Shown here in pieces: positions 22,953-34,334 of a stretch of 64,000 nt of DNA. A model generated the notes under the pieces. It saw only the letters and a program-made list of their open reading frames with translations, was not told the DNA's origin and made no database searches. Source of the stretch: Usnea hakonensis (taxonomy: Eukaryota > Ascomycota > Lecanoromycetes > Lecanorales > Parmeliaceae). The stretch spans positions 124,001 through 188,000 of the forward strand of contig BLJB01000048.1 in NCBI GenBank assembly GCA_013423325.1, read 5' to 3'. The stretch's first letter is position 1. Each line of letters starts with the position of its first letter. The position numbers and the translations under genes are program-made.

Positions 22953-24252
22953 ATGACCTCCCCGCAGCAAGTTGCTCTCGTAGTAGGAGGCTCTCGAGGA
23001 ATAGGTCGACAGATCGCCATTGATCTCGCCAAGAACAATTACAAAGGTATCTTCTCTAGCCTGCACACCCAAGTACCCTGTGTAGAGAAACAGACGACTA
23101 AAAGCACCTAGTCGTCGTCGCTGCCAAGACAGTCTCGGAACCCTCCCTATCTTCCACCTTCATCCCACCCGACCCCAACTCCCCATCTTCAACCATAAAC
23201 ACCGTAGCCCGCGAAATCACATCCCTCGGCTACACTGCCACCGCCATCCCAGTCGATACCAGGGATTATGCGAGCATACAGTCCTTAGTCGATCAAACCA
23301 TACAGCAGTATAAGCGCCTGGACGTATTGGTATACAATTCTGGCGCTATATGGTGGGCCTCGGTTGAGAAGACGCCTATGAAGCGGTTTCAGCTCATGCA
23401 AAAGGTCAATGTGGAGGGGCTTTATGGATGTGTGCAGGCTTGTCTGCCTTACTTTGAGAACAATGGGTGGGAGGGGCGGATTGTGGTTGTCTGTCCACCA
23501 ATATATGAGAGGTTTTTCAGAGGGAAGACGGCATATGCGATGGGGAAAGTTGGGATGAGTGTACTAGTCAAGGGGCTTGTAAGTAGACGTTTGCAACCAC
23601 TCCAGACTCCTCGATCTATGTCGCCCGACGGGTTCCAATTGCAATCACGTATCACAAATTCAAGTCACTTTTTCTGTAGTCTTTCCAGAGAGACTGCTAA
23701 TTTCTCGTTCTTTGTAGGCTATGGATTTCAAAAGGGAGGGAAAGACGGGCATGGCCGTGACGGGTATCTGGCCTGCTTCTGTAAGCCCCTCTGTCTCTGT
23801 TTTCCTCTGCACCCCGTCTCTCGCCATCATGAGAAATACGACGCAAAACGCAGGGTCCTGACCGCCCATCCACCAGACGATTGAGTCCGCAGCCACCGCT
23901 CAAACCACAGCCAGAGACCCCTCCGAGGCCAAAGATCTCCGAAAGCCAGTACGTTATTCCGGCCCCTCCCCCCCCCCCTAGCCATACTAACAACCTTTCA
24001 CAGACAATCTTCTCAGACGCCATCCTCGCCATGCTCAACGCCCCAACATCACTCGTCAACGGCTTCCTCGACCTTGACGAAGACTTCCTACGCCACCACC
24101 TCGGTGTCTCAGACTTCTCCAAATACTCCCTCGTAGAAGGCAATTCCCCGCGACGAATAATGCCGAAACAATTTCCAAACCTCCGGGTCGACGAGCACGA
24201 AGACGAGGGGAAACGGGTAGACAGCACCGATCTTCGAAAGGGGCGACTTTGA
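22953..24252 (+). CDS. short-chain dehydrogenase/reductase, HSDL2-like (314 aa)
   Basis: Five exons: 22953-23046, 23112-23578, 23718-23780, 23877-23948, 24004-24252; all junction phases agree. The Rossmann fold opens with VALVVGGSRGIGRQ (TGxxxGxG-type NAD(P) motif), followed by a D-T-R-D-Y strand, N-S-G-A at the end of strand 4, and the catalytic Y-A-M-G-K (Tyr173, Lys177). The serine expected before it appears to be Cys159, in V-V-V-C-P-P. GIWPAS and the residues after it fit the HSDL2-like subgroup. The substrate is not predictable. A 139-nt intron follows exon 2. C-ending codons give way to G-ending codons along exon 2 and again in exon 5. Confidence 0.85.
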
Positions 24253-24979
24253 GCCCCAGATCCCTTGTAGATGCGTGTCGAAAGAAAGACACACTGTTTT
24301 CTACAATGTCGCTGACTGCCCCTTCGAAGAGGTAATTGGAAAATGCAGATACCAATCTCCAAGCTATCAGCCCCGCTCCGCGCACCCAACAGCCTCTACC
24401 AGCTCCAACAAGGTACCACGCACTCATTGCATAACGACAGTACCGAGGTACGTAAGCGGTACCGCTACTCTGCGCTCCACTAAGTAGACGTCATTATATT
24501 CGATAACGGCGTCTGAACGAAAGCGTTCGATCTTGAGCACTATACGGAGATGCCTGACGTTCAATTCCGGACTTCAGACTGGTGAGGAGAAGGGGGCGGC
24601 GCAGAATTGGAGGCTTGATCGAGCGGACAATGTGGCCGTGGCAGATCGACGTGGCCCACCAGGCGAGATATCTGGGGCGGTCGAGGTGTATATATCGGAA
24701 ATATACGCATGGGCTAAGTGAACCGTCAACACATACGTTCAGGCGACGTTGAGTTTGAGCATGTGGTTTGGATCAAATAGTACTTATCATCATAGACCTC
24801 CGTGGTCACCATAAATAATAATATCATCAATATGACAGAGTGACAGAGTGGCAGAATACAAAAAAAGCTTCCACATCTATCATATCGCACGCCGAAGAGC
24901 TACCTCTCTACAAATACAACTTTCACCAAGTAAAAAAAAAAAGAACAATTGCAGCACGACTCACCCCACCCCCTCAAAC
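24253..24979. other. intergenic between convergent SDR and GlnRS genes
   Basis: No gene features; contains the 3' ends of both genes. A run of nine A is at 24941. Short frames only. Confidence 0.5.
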
Positions 24980-27306
24980 TCAATCCTTCCCCGTATCCTC
25001 CTTCAAACTCACAATCCGATTAAACACCAACCTCCCCCCCCCACTCTCCTTATCCACGCAAAAATACCCCATCCGCATCCCCTGAAACCGCACCGTCTCC
25101 GGCCTCGGCAGCGGTGCCTCCGCAACCCCCTCTCCACCAGCGCCCTGCATCTCGCTCGCCTCACCCTTCGCTTGCTCTTCACCCGTCTCGCCTTTCTCAG
25201 CGACCGCCATCTCGCCCGCCTCCGCCGGCCACGGCGCCCTTTTCTGGATGTCGCTGAACCCCGTTTCCATCACCGCGTTCGGGAAGATTTCCTCCGAGTG
25301 CGGATTGATGTCCTTCAAGAAACCCTCGGGATGGGCGGCCGGATTCTCGCTCTTGAAAAGCGGATTGATGACGCGGACTTCCGCTTTGATGGGGCTGTGA
25401 TAGTGTGGGGAGTGAGCGACCCAGTGGATGAAGCTCTTCGGTTTCTTTGGCGCGGAGCCGTCGGAGGGTTTTTCGTATGTGGCGTGGACGAGGGTGACGG
25501 CTCCCGAGGCGGGGTCTTTTTCGAAAGAGGTGGCTGTGATGGGGAAGGGGACTTTCATGAGACCGACGGGTTTGCCGGGGGCGAGGCGGAAGTAATCCGG
25601 GGAGTCGACTTCGCGGAAGTCACTGCGTTCGATGTAGACGATTTTGGTGAATGGGATGGTGTGGGTTCCCATGGCAGGATCTTTTGAAAAGGGCAATTCA
25701 ACCATCTCCAGATGGTCATCGGGTAGATTGTCGATGATGACTTTGATCGGGTCCAATACCAGCATGAGCCGTGGGACCGTTACTTCCAGGTAACGACGCA
25801 CGGAAGTTTCGAAGCGTTTGACTTCAATATTCGTTACTGCTTTGGTGACGCCTAGCTCGTTGACGAATGAAAGTATTGCACCGGGAGGGACACCACGGCG
25901 ACGGAGGGCGGGCAGAGTGTACAGGCGTGGGTCATCGCGGGCTCGGACGTACTTCTTTTTTGCCAGTTCGTGGATCTTTCGTTTGGAAAGAATAGTCCCA
26001 CTGACATTTAAGCGACCGTACCTGGTGGATCTCATCAGAATTCGCCCGTACATAACAGACAAAATTTACATACTCTCTTTGCATTGGTCTGTAAACGTCC
26101 AATTCATTATTGAGCCATTCGTACGATACCCTTGAAAGCTCGAACTCCGTTGTGCACAAAGAGTGTGTTATGCCCTCAAAGCTGTCACATAAACCATGCG
26201 TAAAATCATATGTAGGGTATATCTTCCACTTGTCACCGGTTCGGTAATGTGGGCCCGCATATTGCACTTCGCCACTAGCAGCTCCGTTGACCCCATTCTC
26301 CTTTGCAACCTTCTCCCCTGTCTCGTCTTCGTCCTCTTCATCTTCCTCATCTTGTTTCTTCGCAGGAATGCGGTACGCAAAAACATCCCACATTTGCGGA
26401 TTACCATCTTCGATATTCTGTTTCATTCGCAAGGCCGCTTCTCCAGGTTTGTACTTACCATCCCGCATTGCTCTGAACTCGTACATACTCTCGGATGCCG
26501 GTCGATTACGGTGGGAGCAAGCGTAGCGAGACTTCTCTCCTTTCTTTCCACCACGTTGATCAACGATCTCGCTTTCTATAGTCCAATTCAGCACAGATCC
26601 CAACAATATAGCTTGCTTAGAGTCGACCAACTTGTGCAGTGACAGACGTATGCTCCACCCTTCTCGATCAGAGCTTCAGCTAGCGCGTATAGTCGGTCGA
26701 AATTATCGCTGGAATGCGTGACTCTCACAGGCTTGAAGCCCAGCCATCTCACGGTGTCCTCAATCGAGTCATCATATTCTTTCTTCTCGCCCGCAGGATT
26801 TGTGTCATCAAAGCGTAAATAGCATTCTCCACCATGGAATTTTGCGAAGCCAAAATTTATTGCAATTGCTTTGCTATGACCGATGTGGAGGAAACCATTG
26901 GGCTCTGGGGGAACTGAGTAGGTAGGATTCGTTAGCATAGAATTCACACATTTTCCTAGGATATCTCGACAGGCATCTTACAGCGTGTTATGACTTTAGT
27001 GATGCCATCGGGTCCAATAGGCCTCTCATGGTACACATCCGAAAGAAACCCAACTTTGAACATTGATTGAGGATCTTCGATCGAGGGTTTGGCCGTCGGA
27101 TCCTTCTTAGCTTTTGGCGGAGTGGGCCCTTTTGGTGGTTTTAGCGTCTTCGGAGCCTTTTCCTTCTTAGCCTTGGGAGGTTTGTTACTCTCCGCTGGCG
27201 CTTTGGAGTTTGGTTTGCTATTGTCGGCCTTTGCCTGAGCATCGGAAAGGTGTCTCACTGAGTCCGACGCCCCGAATCGCTCAGGCAGAGATATCTTATT
27301 CTCCAT
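24980..27306 (-). CDS. GLN4: cytosolic glutaminyl-tRNA synthetase (716 aa)
   Basis: Four exons on the minus strand: 27306-26982, 26913-26632, 26575-26074, 26021-24980, with phases 1, 1, 2 agreeing at each junction. It attaches glutamine to tRNA-Gln in the cytoplasm. The class I catalytic domain starts RFPPEPNGFLHIGH with the HIGH motif near residues 118-121; the KMSKS equivalent is I-L-S-K-R-K near 380-385, followed by D-D-P-R-L-Y-T-L and the G-V-P-P-G-A-I anticodon-side region. The C-terminal half is the two-barrel anticodon-binding domain. In place of the large N-terminal domain of yeast Gln4 there is a Lys/Pro-rich segment (about residues 30-75). An acidic insertion (about 275-305) interrupts the catalytic core. 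Confidence 0.93.
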
Positions 27307-27589
27307 ACTATTCACTGGCGGCTTCTAGTTCAAAGCGTTGTTATTATAGCGCAATCCTAAATACAAGTTCTGAAGCTCGGGTCAATGAGATATGACTCCA
27401 TTGTAGAGCCGGATGTAAACAAGCGCCAATGCCGAGACTAAGCGCGGGCCAACGGGAACCCTACCTGAGCCCTGAGCCAAATCCTTAGTGATCTTACGTC
27501 ATTGCTATCTTATAACCCTTTCGTTCGAAATAATAGCTTCCGTCTTTTGATCTACTTAGCCCCGTGTAATAGTGTTATTTATCTTCGAA
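27307..27589. promoter_or_regulatory. bidirectional promoter between GlnRS and the RelA/SpoT receptor
   Basis: 283 bases separate the two divergent start codons. A core translation gene and a receptor-type gene share this spacer. No clear TATA box is seen. Confidence 0.45.
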
Positions 27590-30500
27590 ATGGACTCGAT
27601 CACGGGCTTTGTTACGCAGTTCTCCGAGAATATTGCGCAATACACCGAAATCAAGAAGAAGCTGGAAATATCTTGCCGGGAAATGCTACGGGGCATCAGC
27701 TTTTTCTGGGAGTCTCGCGTAAAGGACCCCAATTCACTGCGAGAGAAGCTTCGGAATCGCCAGTCTAAGTATCCGGACGAGAGCGCAAATATTGCCGATA
27801 TCAAAGATCTGGTAGGCGGAAGAATAATCTTCTATAACTGGCAAGATCTTGAGCGTATACAAAACGCCATCACCGAGGCGTTTAATATCAAAGAGCGAAG
27901 CCAGCTTCCCAAGCACGCGATGGACATTACCCAACGATTTCGTGGTTATAGTGGCCTTCATTTCCATATTATTTGGCCGCACTTCCTGGAGAAGCCACGT
28001 TCTGATCTCGTCCTCGAGATTCAAGTGATGTCGCCTTGTATGTGGTGGTTCTCGAAAATGGAACACGATGTTGTCTACAAAGAGAAGAATGGCCCTCCCA
28101 GCAAGAGGCTCCGAACACTCATCGAGATTCTCAAAGCCAATGTCAATCAAGCAGAGGTGGTCAGCCAGGAGATCGAGCAGGTACAGCTTGAGGACATCAA
28201 TAAGCGAGTCTGCCTCGGTCTCGAGGAATTAGAGCCCCAACGTCAATCAGCTGGCTTTGACTTTCGGGCTGCTGGCGAAAAGCTCGTGAGCGGAGTCACC
28301 GACCAGCTCCTTCAGCAACACTCAGACTACCTCGCCAGAATTGCGGATGAACTCCTCGGTAGCAGGCGGGACCAAAAGGAATGGCGTCAGAGTGATAAGG
28401 TATCTCAGTGTCTCCAGGCACTATTTAGGCCGGATTGCGAGACACAAAAACAAAGGAACGCTGATCGAATAGAGGGTACTTGCCAATGGTTCTTGAAGAA
28501 TGAGAAGTATCATTCCTGGATCAAGAGCGAATCGTCAGACCTGGTACGTATCCCGGATCGTCTCTTCTTGCATTCGAATAAAGCTTCATTTTCTTCCAAC
28601 CGCCAGAAAATCTGGAATGGCAATTACGTCAGACTAGATGCCGGAAAACAGTTCCTCTTCTGGCGCTAAAACAGAGGTATCCAATTTGAACGCTTACAAA
28701 AGCGGAGCTTCCTCTGAATCTCTATATTAGCAAAGCTATTCTATGTATTATCCAGTCAGGTTATACCAACGAGAGGACTGACATTATGAATGTTTTTTTT
28801 CTTCTAGCTTTGGGTCACTGCAGATGCAGGTTGTGGAAAATCGGTATTGGCAAAGTCACTTATCGACGACGAGCTCCGAAGTAGGCCTTCGACAGTAAAA
28901 GCTTATTTCTTTTTCAAGGACGACAACAGAGAGCAAAGGGGCATTGCAAACGCTATGTGTGCTCTTCTGCATCAGATACTCGTTCAGTCGGATCCCAAAT
29001 TACAGGAACTGGCAGCAGAAGCCTATAGTAAGTCCGGTCCACGGCTAGCAGAGTCGTATACTGCTCTATGGGATCTTTTGCTACAACTTTCTCAAGAACC
29101 AGAAGCTGGTGAGATCGTCTGCATCCTAGATGCCTTGGATGAATGCGAGAAATCGGGTCAAGACTTACTCATAAACTCTTTAAATGAATTCTGCGTCCGT
29201 CCAAAAAATTACTATGGCCGTTTAAAGATCCTAGTGACGAGTCGCCCTTATCAGTCTATCCGGAATCGTTTCGATAGTCAAAGCATAAGGGTGGCTGGTG
29301 AGGATAATTCGGATTTGATTAAGCAGGAAATAGATCTTGTAATCAAACATAGGGTACCTCAAGTTGCATCACGGCTGAACCTCGATACCAGAGTCCAGGA
29401 TCTACTTCAACACAAGCTTTTAGAGGCCGAAAATCGCACATATCTTTGGATCCATCTGATACTAGAGGACATTGTAGAGAGGGGTGCTCGAGTGAACACG
29501 GCCAGAAAAATGGAACGTTTCTTAATCGAGTTACCCACATCGATCTATACAGCTTATGATCATATGCTGAAACGGAGCCCCAAGCCAGATGACGCAAAGA
29601 AGTTGTTGCACATAATGCTCGCCGCTGTCAGGCCACTCAACCTTCGCGAGATGAACATGGCCTTCAATATACAGGATGGTGACAAATCACGAGAGGATGT
29701 CGACCTCGACCCGGAGGAAAAATTTGCCACGACTATCAGAGATACCTGCGGCCTTTTTGTGACTGTCAGCAACGTAGATTCGACAATCTATCTCATTCAC
29801 CAGACAGCGAGGGAATTCCTTATCAGCCTTGAAGACGCTTCCCAATCTCCAGGTAAAAGTCATCAAGTTCATGGCACATGGAAACACTCAATGAGGCTTG
29901 AAGACTCGAATCATCTTCTTACACAGATTTGCTTTCGCTACCTCTCGTTCTCAGTCTTTGAGATGGAGCCCCCGTGGCTGCAAGCTGATGCAGAACATCA
30001 CGGCTTTCGTAAGTCACGGGACGACCGAATCCGGGTAGATACAAACAAACACGAACTCTTAGATTATGCTGCAAAACACTGGCACGACCATTACCGATTG
30101 GCGTGGAACCGCCCTCGACAAACAGAAGTCTGGCTTGATTTATGCAGCATCAACAAGTGGACTTTCAAACTTTGGTTCGACATGTACTTGGATACATGGT
30201 GTTCGTGTAATTCCAAACATCAGATAGGCAATGGTATCACGCCGCTGATGCTTGCATCAATGTTCGGGCATGTTACTATGGTGGAGTCCTTAGCCAACGA
30301 AAACGATCTAGAGAGAAAGGATAGTTGTGGACGCACGGCCTTGTGGTGGGCGGCAAGAAAAAACCACCCTCATGTTCTGGGACAATTATTGGACAAAGGT
30401 GCCATGGCGGATAGCGGGGACAATCACAATGAAGGTCCGCTCTCAAATGCTGCGCGGTTCGGCGATCTAGCGATGATGCAGAGTCTTATCGACCATGGTG

Positions 30501-31219
30501 CTTTGCCTGATGGAATGCCAGGGTCTCAATCAAGAGAGTCCATACCACTCCATGCCGCCATTCGTGGATCACAGGAGGAGTCTATTGCTAGACTGAAAAT
30601 ACTCATTTCCAACTGTGCAAACATTCACTTGAAAGACTCTCGCTACCGTACAGCACTTATAGTAGCTACGGAAGACAAAAAGTATGACGTCGCGAGATGG
30701 TTGGTCTCCAAAGGAGCCATGGATCAAATTTTTCCCAGAGAAGTCATAAATCAAGCCTTCTTCAGAGGTGTCATAAATCAAAGCTTCTCCAGTGAACTTA
30801 TAGATCAGACCCTACTTAGAGACATTATAGCTCAACCATTCTCTAGTGGAGATACAGATCGAATCTTCTCCACAGGATTTATAAATCAAACCTTCTCTAG
30901 AGACTTCGGGAATCGAATTCTCCCTAGAGGAGGGAATGATTCGATCTTCTCTAGGGGAGCCATGGATCTAATCTACTGCAGAGAGTTTATGAATCAACGG
31001 TCTTGGGATGAAGGCCCCCTTTTCTTGTCGGTTGTACTCTTCAAAAGACTCTACGATTGTGCAAGCGGACATGGCGGCTCAGGAGATCCCTTTATAAGAG
31101 AAGGCGCCGAATATATCATGGATAAATTAATTGATACAATAGGCGGCAGAGCATGTATGGAGCATCTTATCAGTTTGACTTATTCAGATAGATTTTTGAT
31201 GATAATTCTCTATGACTAG
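27590..31219 (+). CDS. NLR-type receptor: RelA/SpoT-like domain, NACHT, ankyrin and 9-residue repeats (1121 aa)
   Basis: Exon 1 is 27590-28543 and exon 2 is 28808-31219, both ends in phase 0. Residues about 40-185 match the RelA/SpoT nucleotidyltransferase core: I-K-D-L-V-G-G-R-I, Y-x-G-L-H, L-E-I-Q-V and W-x-x-x-M-E-H-D-V-V-Y-K. A helical linker leads to the NACHT: Walker A A-G-C-G-K-S (about 325-330), Walker B I-L-D-A-L-D-E (about 424-430), then T-S-R-P. Ankyrin repeats follow from about 790. At 953 the last ankyrin turn passes into eleven 9-residue repeats, then a short tail. The 264-nt intron is longer than usual. Ligand sensing by the repeats, assembly through NACHT and an N-terminal effector enzyme is the family model; nucleotide product and target are unknown. 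Confidence 0.88.
30710..31006 (+). repeat. eleven in-frame 27-bp repeats encoding 9-residue units
   Basis: Eleven consecutive units of exactly nine codons, consensus roughly R-[GED]-x-I-[ND]-Q-x-F-S; examples are R-G-V-I-N-Q-S-F-S and T-G-F-I-N-Q-T-F-S. The first unit (K-G-A-M-D-Q-I-F-P) is also the loop of the last ankyrin repeat, and the tenth (R-G-A-M-D-L-I-Y-C) resembles it. No indels break the period. Confidence 0.9.
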
Positions 31220-31612
31220 AGAATTAGTCAATTATAATATAACGAAACCTCATTCTCAACCACCATGAAGACCCACTAAGTATAGACCGAGTCCTGAGTG
31301 GGTACTCGAAACTGTGCATTCTCGAGATCTCTGGCCTCCGTGAGTAGTTGAACAAGAGTCCGGACGTCTTCTTAACGCCTACATTCATCTAGTGCATTAC
31401 GTCTTCTAAGCGAAGGGAATATAGAGATTTGGACAGTCGGGGAGATACGGTCGTTAGTGCTTCGTTCGTCACGCTCTAAGAAGACTCCCATATCTATTCG
31501 ACATAGACCTGGAGTGAAACGTAGCTATCTATGTACATACAGGCAGGGGTGGGTGAGCGAAAAAACGATGCAATGACTCTGAAAGAGATGGATCGAATGG
31601 AGAGCAATTGCA
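31220..31612. other. intergenic, nothing recognised
   Basis: Between the receptor gene and the kinase relic. The missing N-terminal half of the kinase could not be found here on the plus strand. Confidence 0.45.
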
Positions 31613-32626
31613 GTGCAAAAAGCAGTGTTTACGCGCTCCTCGTGGTACACTGTCTCCCGCCATAGCCATGCCTGTGCACCGAATCCATGCCTGAAACCAC
31701 TGAAACGAATAACGCGACTAGTTGGACGCATTGTTTCGCCTTGGTTTTTCAGAGACAAACGCGTTCTGCTGCCCGCTCATCGTGGGCCTTTTTCGTCTTT
31801 ATATGAGCTGATGACGCAAAACGTGGAAATCCAGATCGAACGCATCAAGAATATCTCGCCGCTCCCAACGGACGAATACTTTTCGGAGACTGACGAAGAA
31901 CTTGCGGATCATCAGGACGAAGGCCCGATGACATGCTACGATTTATTATTACTAATCCCTAGCTACTTCTCTTCATTCAATCGTTGCAAGGAGATAAACC
32001 CACTCTACCAATCGACCCTCTCCGATCGAAACATCATCGTAGATCCGAATACTTATAACATCACAGGCAAAGTGGATTGGGAATCTGTATCCATTTGCCC
32101 ATCATGGGAGACATCCGACAACCCACACATTTTGAAAGGAATTGTAATCAGAGAACCTCCGCCGCCGCAAGGACCCGAAGTCGAAGTCGATGAGGAGGCG
32201 TTGACTGAGATTCGAAAGGCTTGGGGGAAGGTTCTCCTAAGGAGGATATACCTGAAAGATTTACGGGATGCTGGAAAAGGTCTGAATGGCATACCGCTTA
32301 CACATGAAATTCTGTCAGACGATGACATCAAGCTTAAAAGGGTTTTCACGGAATTTTTGTACGATATGGAGTCCAGATGGGGAGGCACAAGACACTGGAT
32401 GCCCCAACTGCGCTCCAGGCGTATTGACCAGATAGATGGGTTGGCCATGAGCTTTGCAATTCAGCTCCAAAAACTTACTTTGTTGTTCCTGGTTGATGTC
32501 GATTATGTCTCATGGGGGCCAAGTTGGGACCAAGGAGGGCTACATTTAGCGAGCCTCACCTTAGTTATAGCGCCAAGTCCCTGCAGCATATTCCACTACC
32601 CTCACCATACGCAAGTATCGTCCTAG
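31613..32626 (+). pseudogene. 5'-truncated APH-type (aminoglycoside phosphotransferase-like) kinase relic
   Basis: The frame opens without a credible ATG. It carries the C-terminal half of a fungal APH-family kinase-like protein: V-G-R-I-V-S-P-W-F-F, R-G-P-F-S-S, then L-S-D-R-N-I-I-V-D (catalytic-loop type) and I-T-G-K-V-D-W-E (the DFG-equivalent region of the family), and a W-E region after it. The N-terminal ATP-binding lobe is absent upstream. I therefore read it as a relic rather than a gene, although an unseen upstream exon cannot be excluded. Confidence 0.6.
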
Positions 32627-33062
32627 GCTCGTATCTCCCAAGGGGGCTGGCTCAAGTCCGCCTTTTAGCACGGTGTTTCTCCTCGCTGGCTGCAAGTAGT
32701 CTACTTTGGACAGTGTCTCTACGCTTCGATCCTCATCATCATGGAAGCGGACCCGAAGCTAGAGGGACAGGCCTAATCGCTTTAAATGTCACACATTCCT
32801 ATGTCGAAGACTCAACAGCTACACATACGTTCAGGCCAGCGAGAGCGAGATGAAGGCGGTCGCCATCAAGCGTCAGGGAGATGTGTTGTCATTTTGTTGG
32901 GTCAGGTCCCCAAATTTTGTGGCCAGCGTACAATTAACCTTGCTTTTCACATCTGATCGATGCCCGACAATTAATCGCTGTACTCGTCATTCTTTGTCTA
33001 AGATCTTTCAAGTTCTTTTCTAATGACCGTCGCTGTTCTCCTTATTCCTCGACTTGCACGAT
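32627..33062. other. intergenic, nothing recognised
   Basis: Short frames only; it holds the 3' region of the minus-strand rhodopsin-like gene. Confidence 0.45.
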
Positions 33063-34334
33063 TCATTTCTGATTGGATGCTCTCTCAACATCGACATCCC
33101 TCTGGACGTGAATCTCAGTGTCTTTCATTCCAACCACTCTTCTCGGTCCGTCTGTGCTCTGGATGGCATTCTGATTCGTCCCGTACCCCTCCATCTCAAA
33201 AATCGAGTCTAATTCTTCTCTTCCACTGCGTCGTTTAAATCTTGAGTTCCACTTTTGACTCACGTGTATCAAGACAGGACTGTTACCAATGATAGATGGA
33301 CTTGTCCTGCCACTCCCACTAATACTCTTTATCCAATCACCAGCTTTGTGAATAGTCGGTCTCAGGACTGGTAGGCAAGCATTGAGGACGCCGAGGACAA
33401 TTTCGAGACCTATTAGGAAATTGTTGGTCGAAGTGTTTGGGTCGCCACCCAAGATCTCGCCGATCACCACCCGGAGCCGATAGCTTGTTATAGCGCAAAT
33501 GCTGTGTTTCGGGGCATTTAGCCAATGGAGCACTGCGTTTGAGGGACTCATTTTGAATGAATAAAGCAGGGAGCTTACAAAAGGCCCAATCCGAATATTC
33601 CACCTATCATCGCCTTCTTAGCTTTTGGCATCTGCAAGTTCCATATCATAGGTATCGGCAACACCACCATTGTGATATCCAGGACAAGATTGAGGATTGG
33701 ATAGGTCAGATCATACGCTACAGTATTACCACATGAAGTGCACGCGACTGAGCTATCCCATGAGCATGCGATGGGAGAACAGATCAAACACTTGGCGAGA
33801 ACCTCGGCGATAGAATATGCGCCATTGAACAACAGCACAGCGTAGCAAGTGAGATGAAATGAATGCGTCGGGAAAATGTGGATGTAGAGAAGGATGATGG
33901 AGGAGCGGATGAAGCCTATGGATACCGAGAAAAGGACATGTGTCAGGACGGTGAGCTATAGCCTGTTATTCGCGGGGTCGTGTGTGTGGGAGAGAGAGTC
34001 TTTGACGTACTTGCAAGACCAGAGTGTTAACCTCCGGTGTCTCCACTTGCGATTCCCGGTGGTCTTGTCCTCCCAGAGCCAGCAACCGGAAGTTGTAATA
34101 GAGGAAACAGATGACATCGGCCAGTGTAAACACCTGACCCACATTAATTAGAAAGTCGGACACATCAAAACAAGGAGAGTTCCCCCTTACCAGTCCAACC
34201 ACAATCAGGTAATCTGCCGATATCAATCGAATCCTTTGAATCTTCCTTGCCCACAGTCGCAGCGCGACCGCAAGCGTTGAGATGATGAAGAGAAGAATCA
34301 GCGCTGTGGATTGGAAAATGAAATATCCCGTCAT
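33063..34334 (-). CDS. fungal rhodopsin-domain (Pth11-like) integral membrane protein (360 aa)
   Basis: Four exons: 34334-34191, 34133-34011, 33955-33579, 33501-33063; phases agree (0, 0, 2). Seven hydrophobic segments are seen, from FIFQSTALILLFIISTLAV near the start to FLIGLEIVLGVLNACLPVL. Family signs are S-A-D-Y-L-I-V-V in the first loop, I-R-S-S-I-I-L-L-Y-I-H-I-F-P in the fourth segment, the C-x(n)-W-D loop (P-I-A-C-S-W-D), an I-P-M-I-W-N-L-Q-M strand and Y-R-L-R. The cytoplasmic tail (about 85 residues) is charged. Such proteins include the appressorium receptor Pth11 and many of unknown function. There is no CFEM domain. The third exon begins at 33955 rather than at the later TAG, because only this restores the segment-4 frame. 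Confidence 0.82.

Noticed and set aside
24848..25687. 279-residue plus-strand ORF
   Set aside because: Antisense shadow of the GlnRS C-terminal exon.
28546..28807. Possible extra exon within the RelA/SpoT receptor intron (readthrough to 28669)
   Set aside because: It ends in a stop before the NACHT; direct joining of 28543 to 28808 restores the typical L-L-W-V-T-A-D lead-in to the P-loop.
33842..33955. TAG acceptor just before the codons for G-F-I-R-S-S in the rhodopsin-like gene
   Set aside because: It gives the wrong phase; the upstream CTATAG acceptor restores a complete fourth membrane segment.
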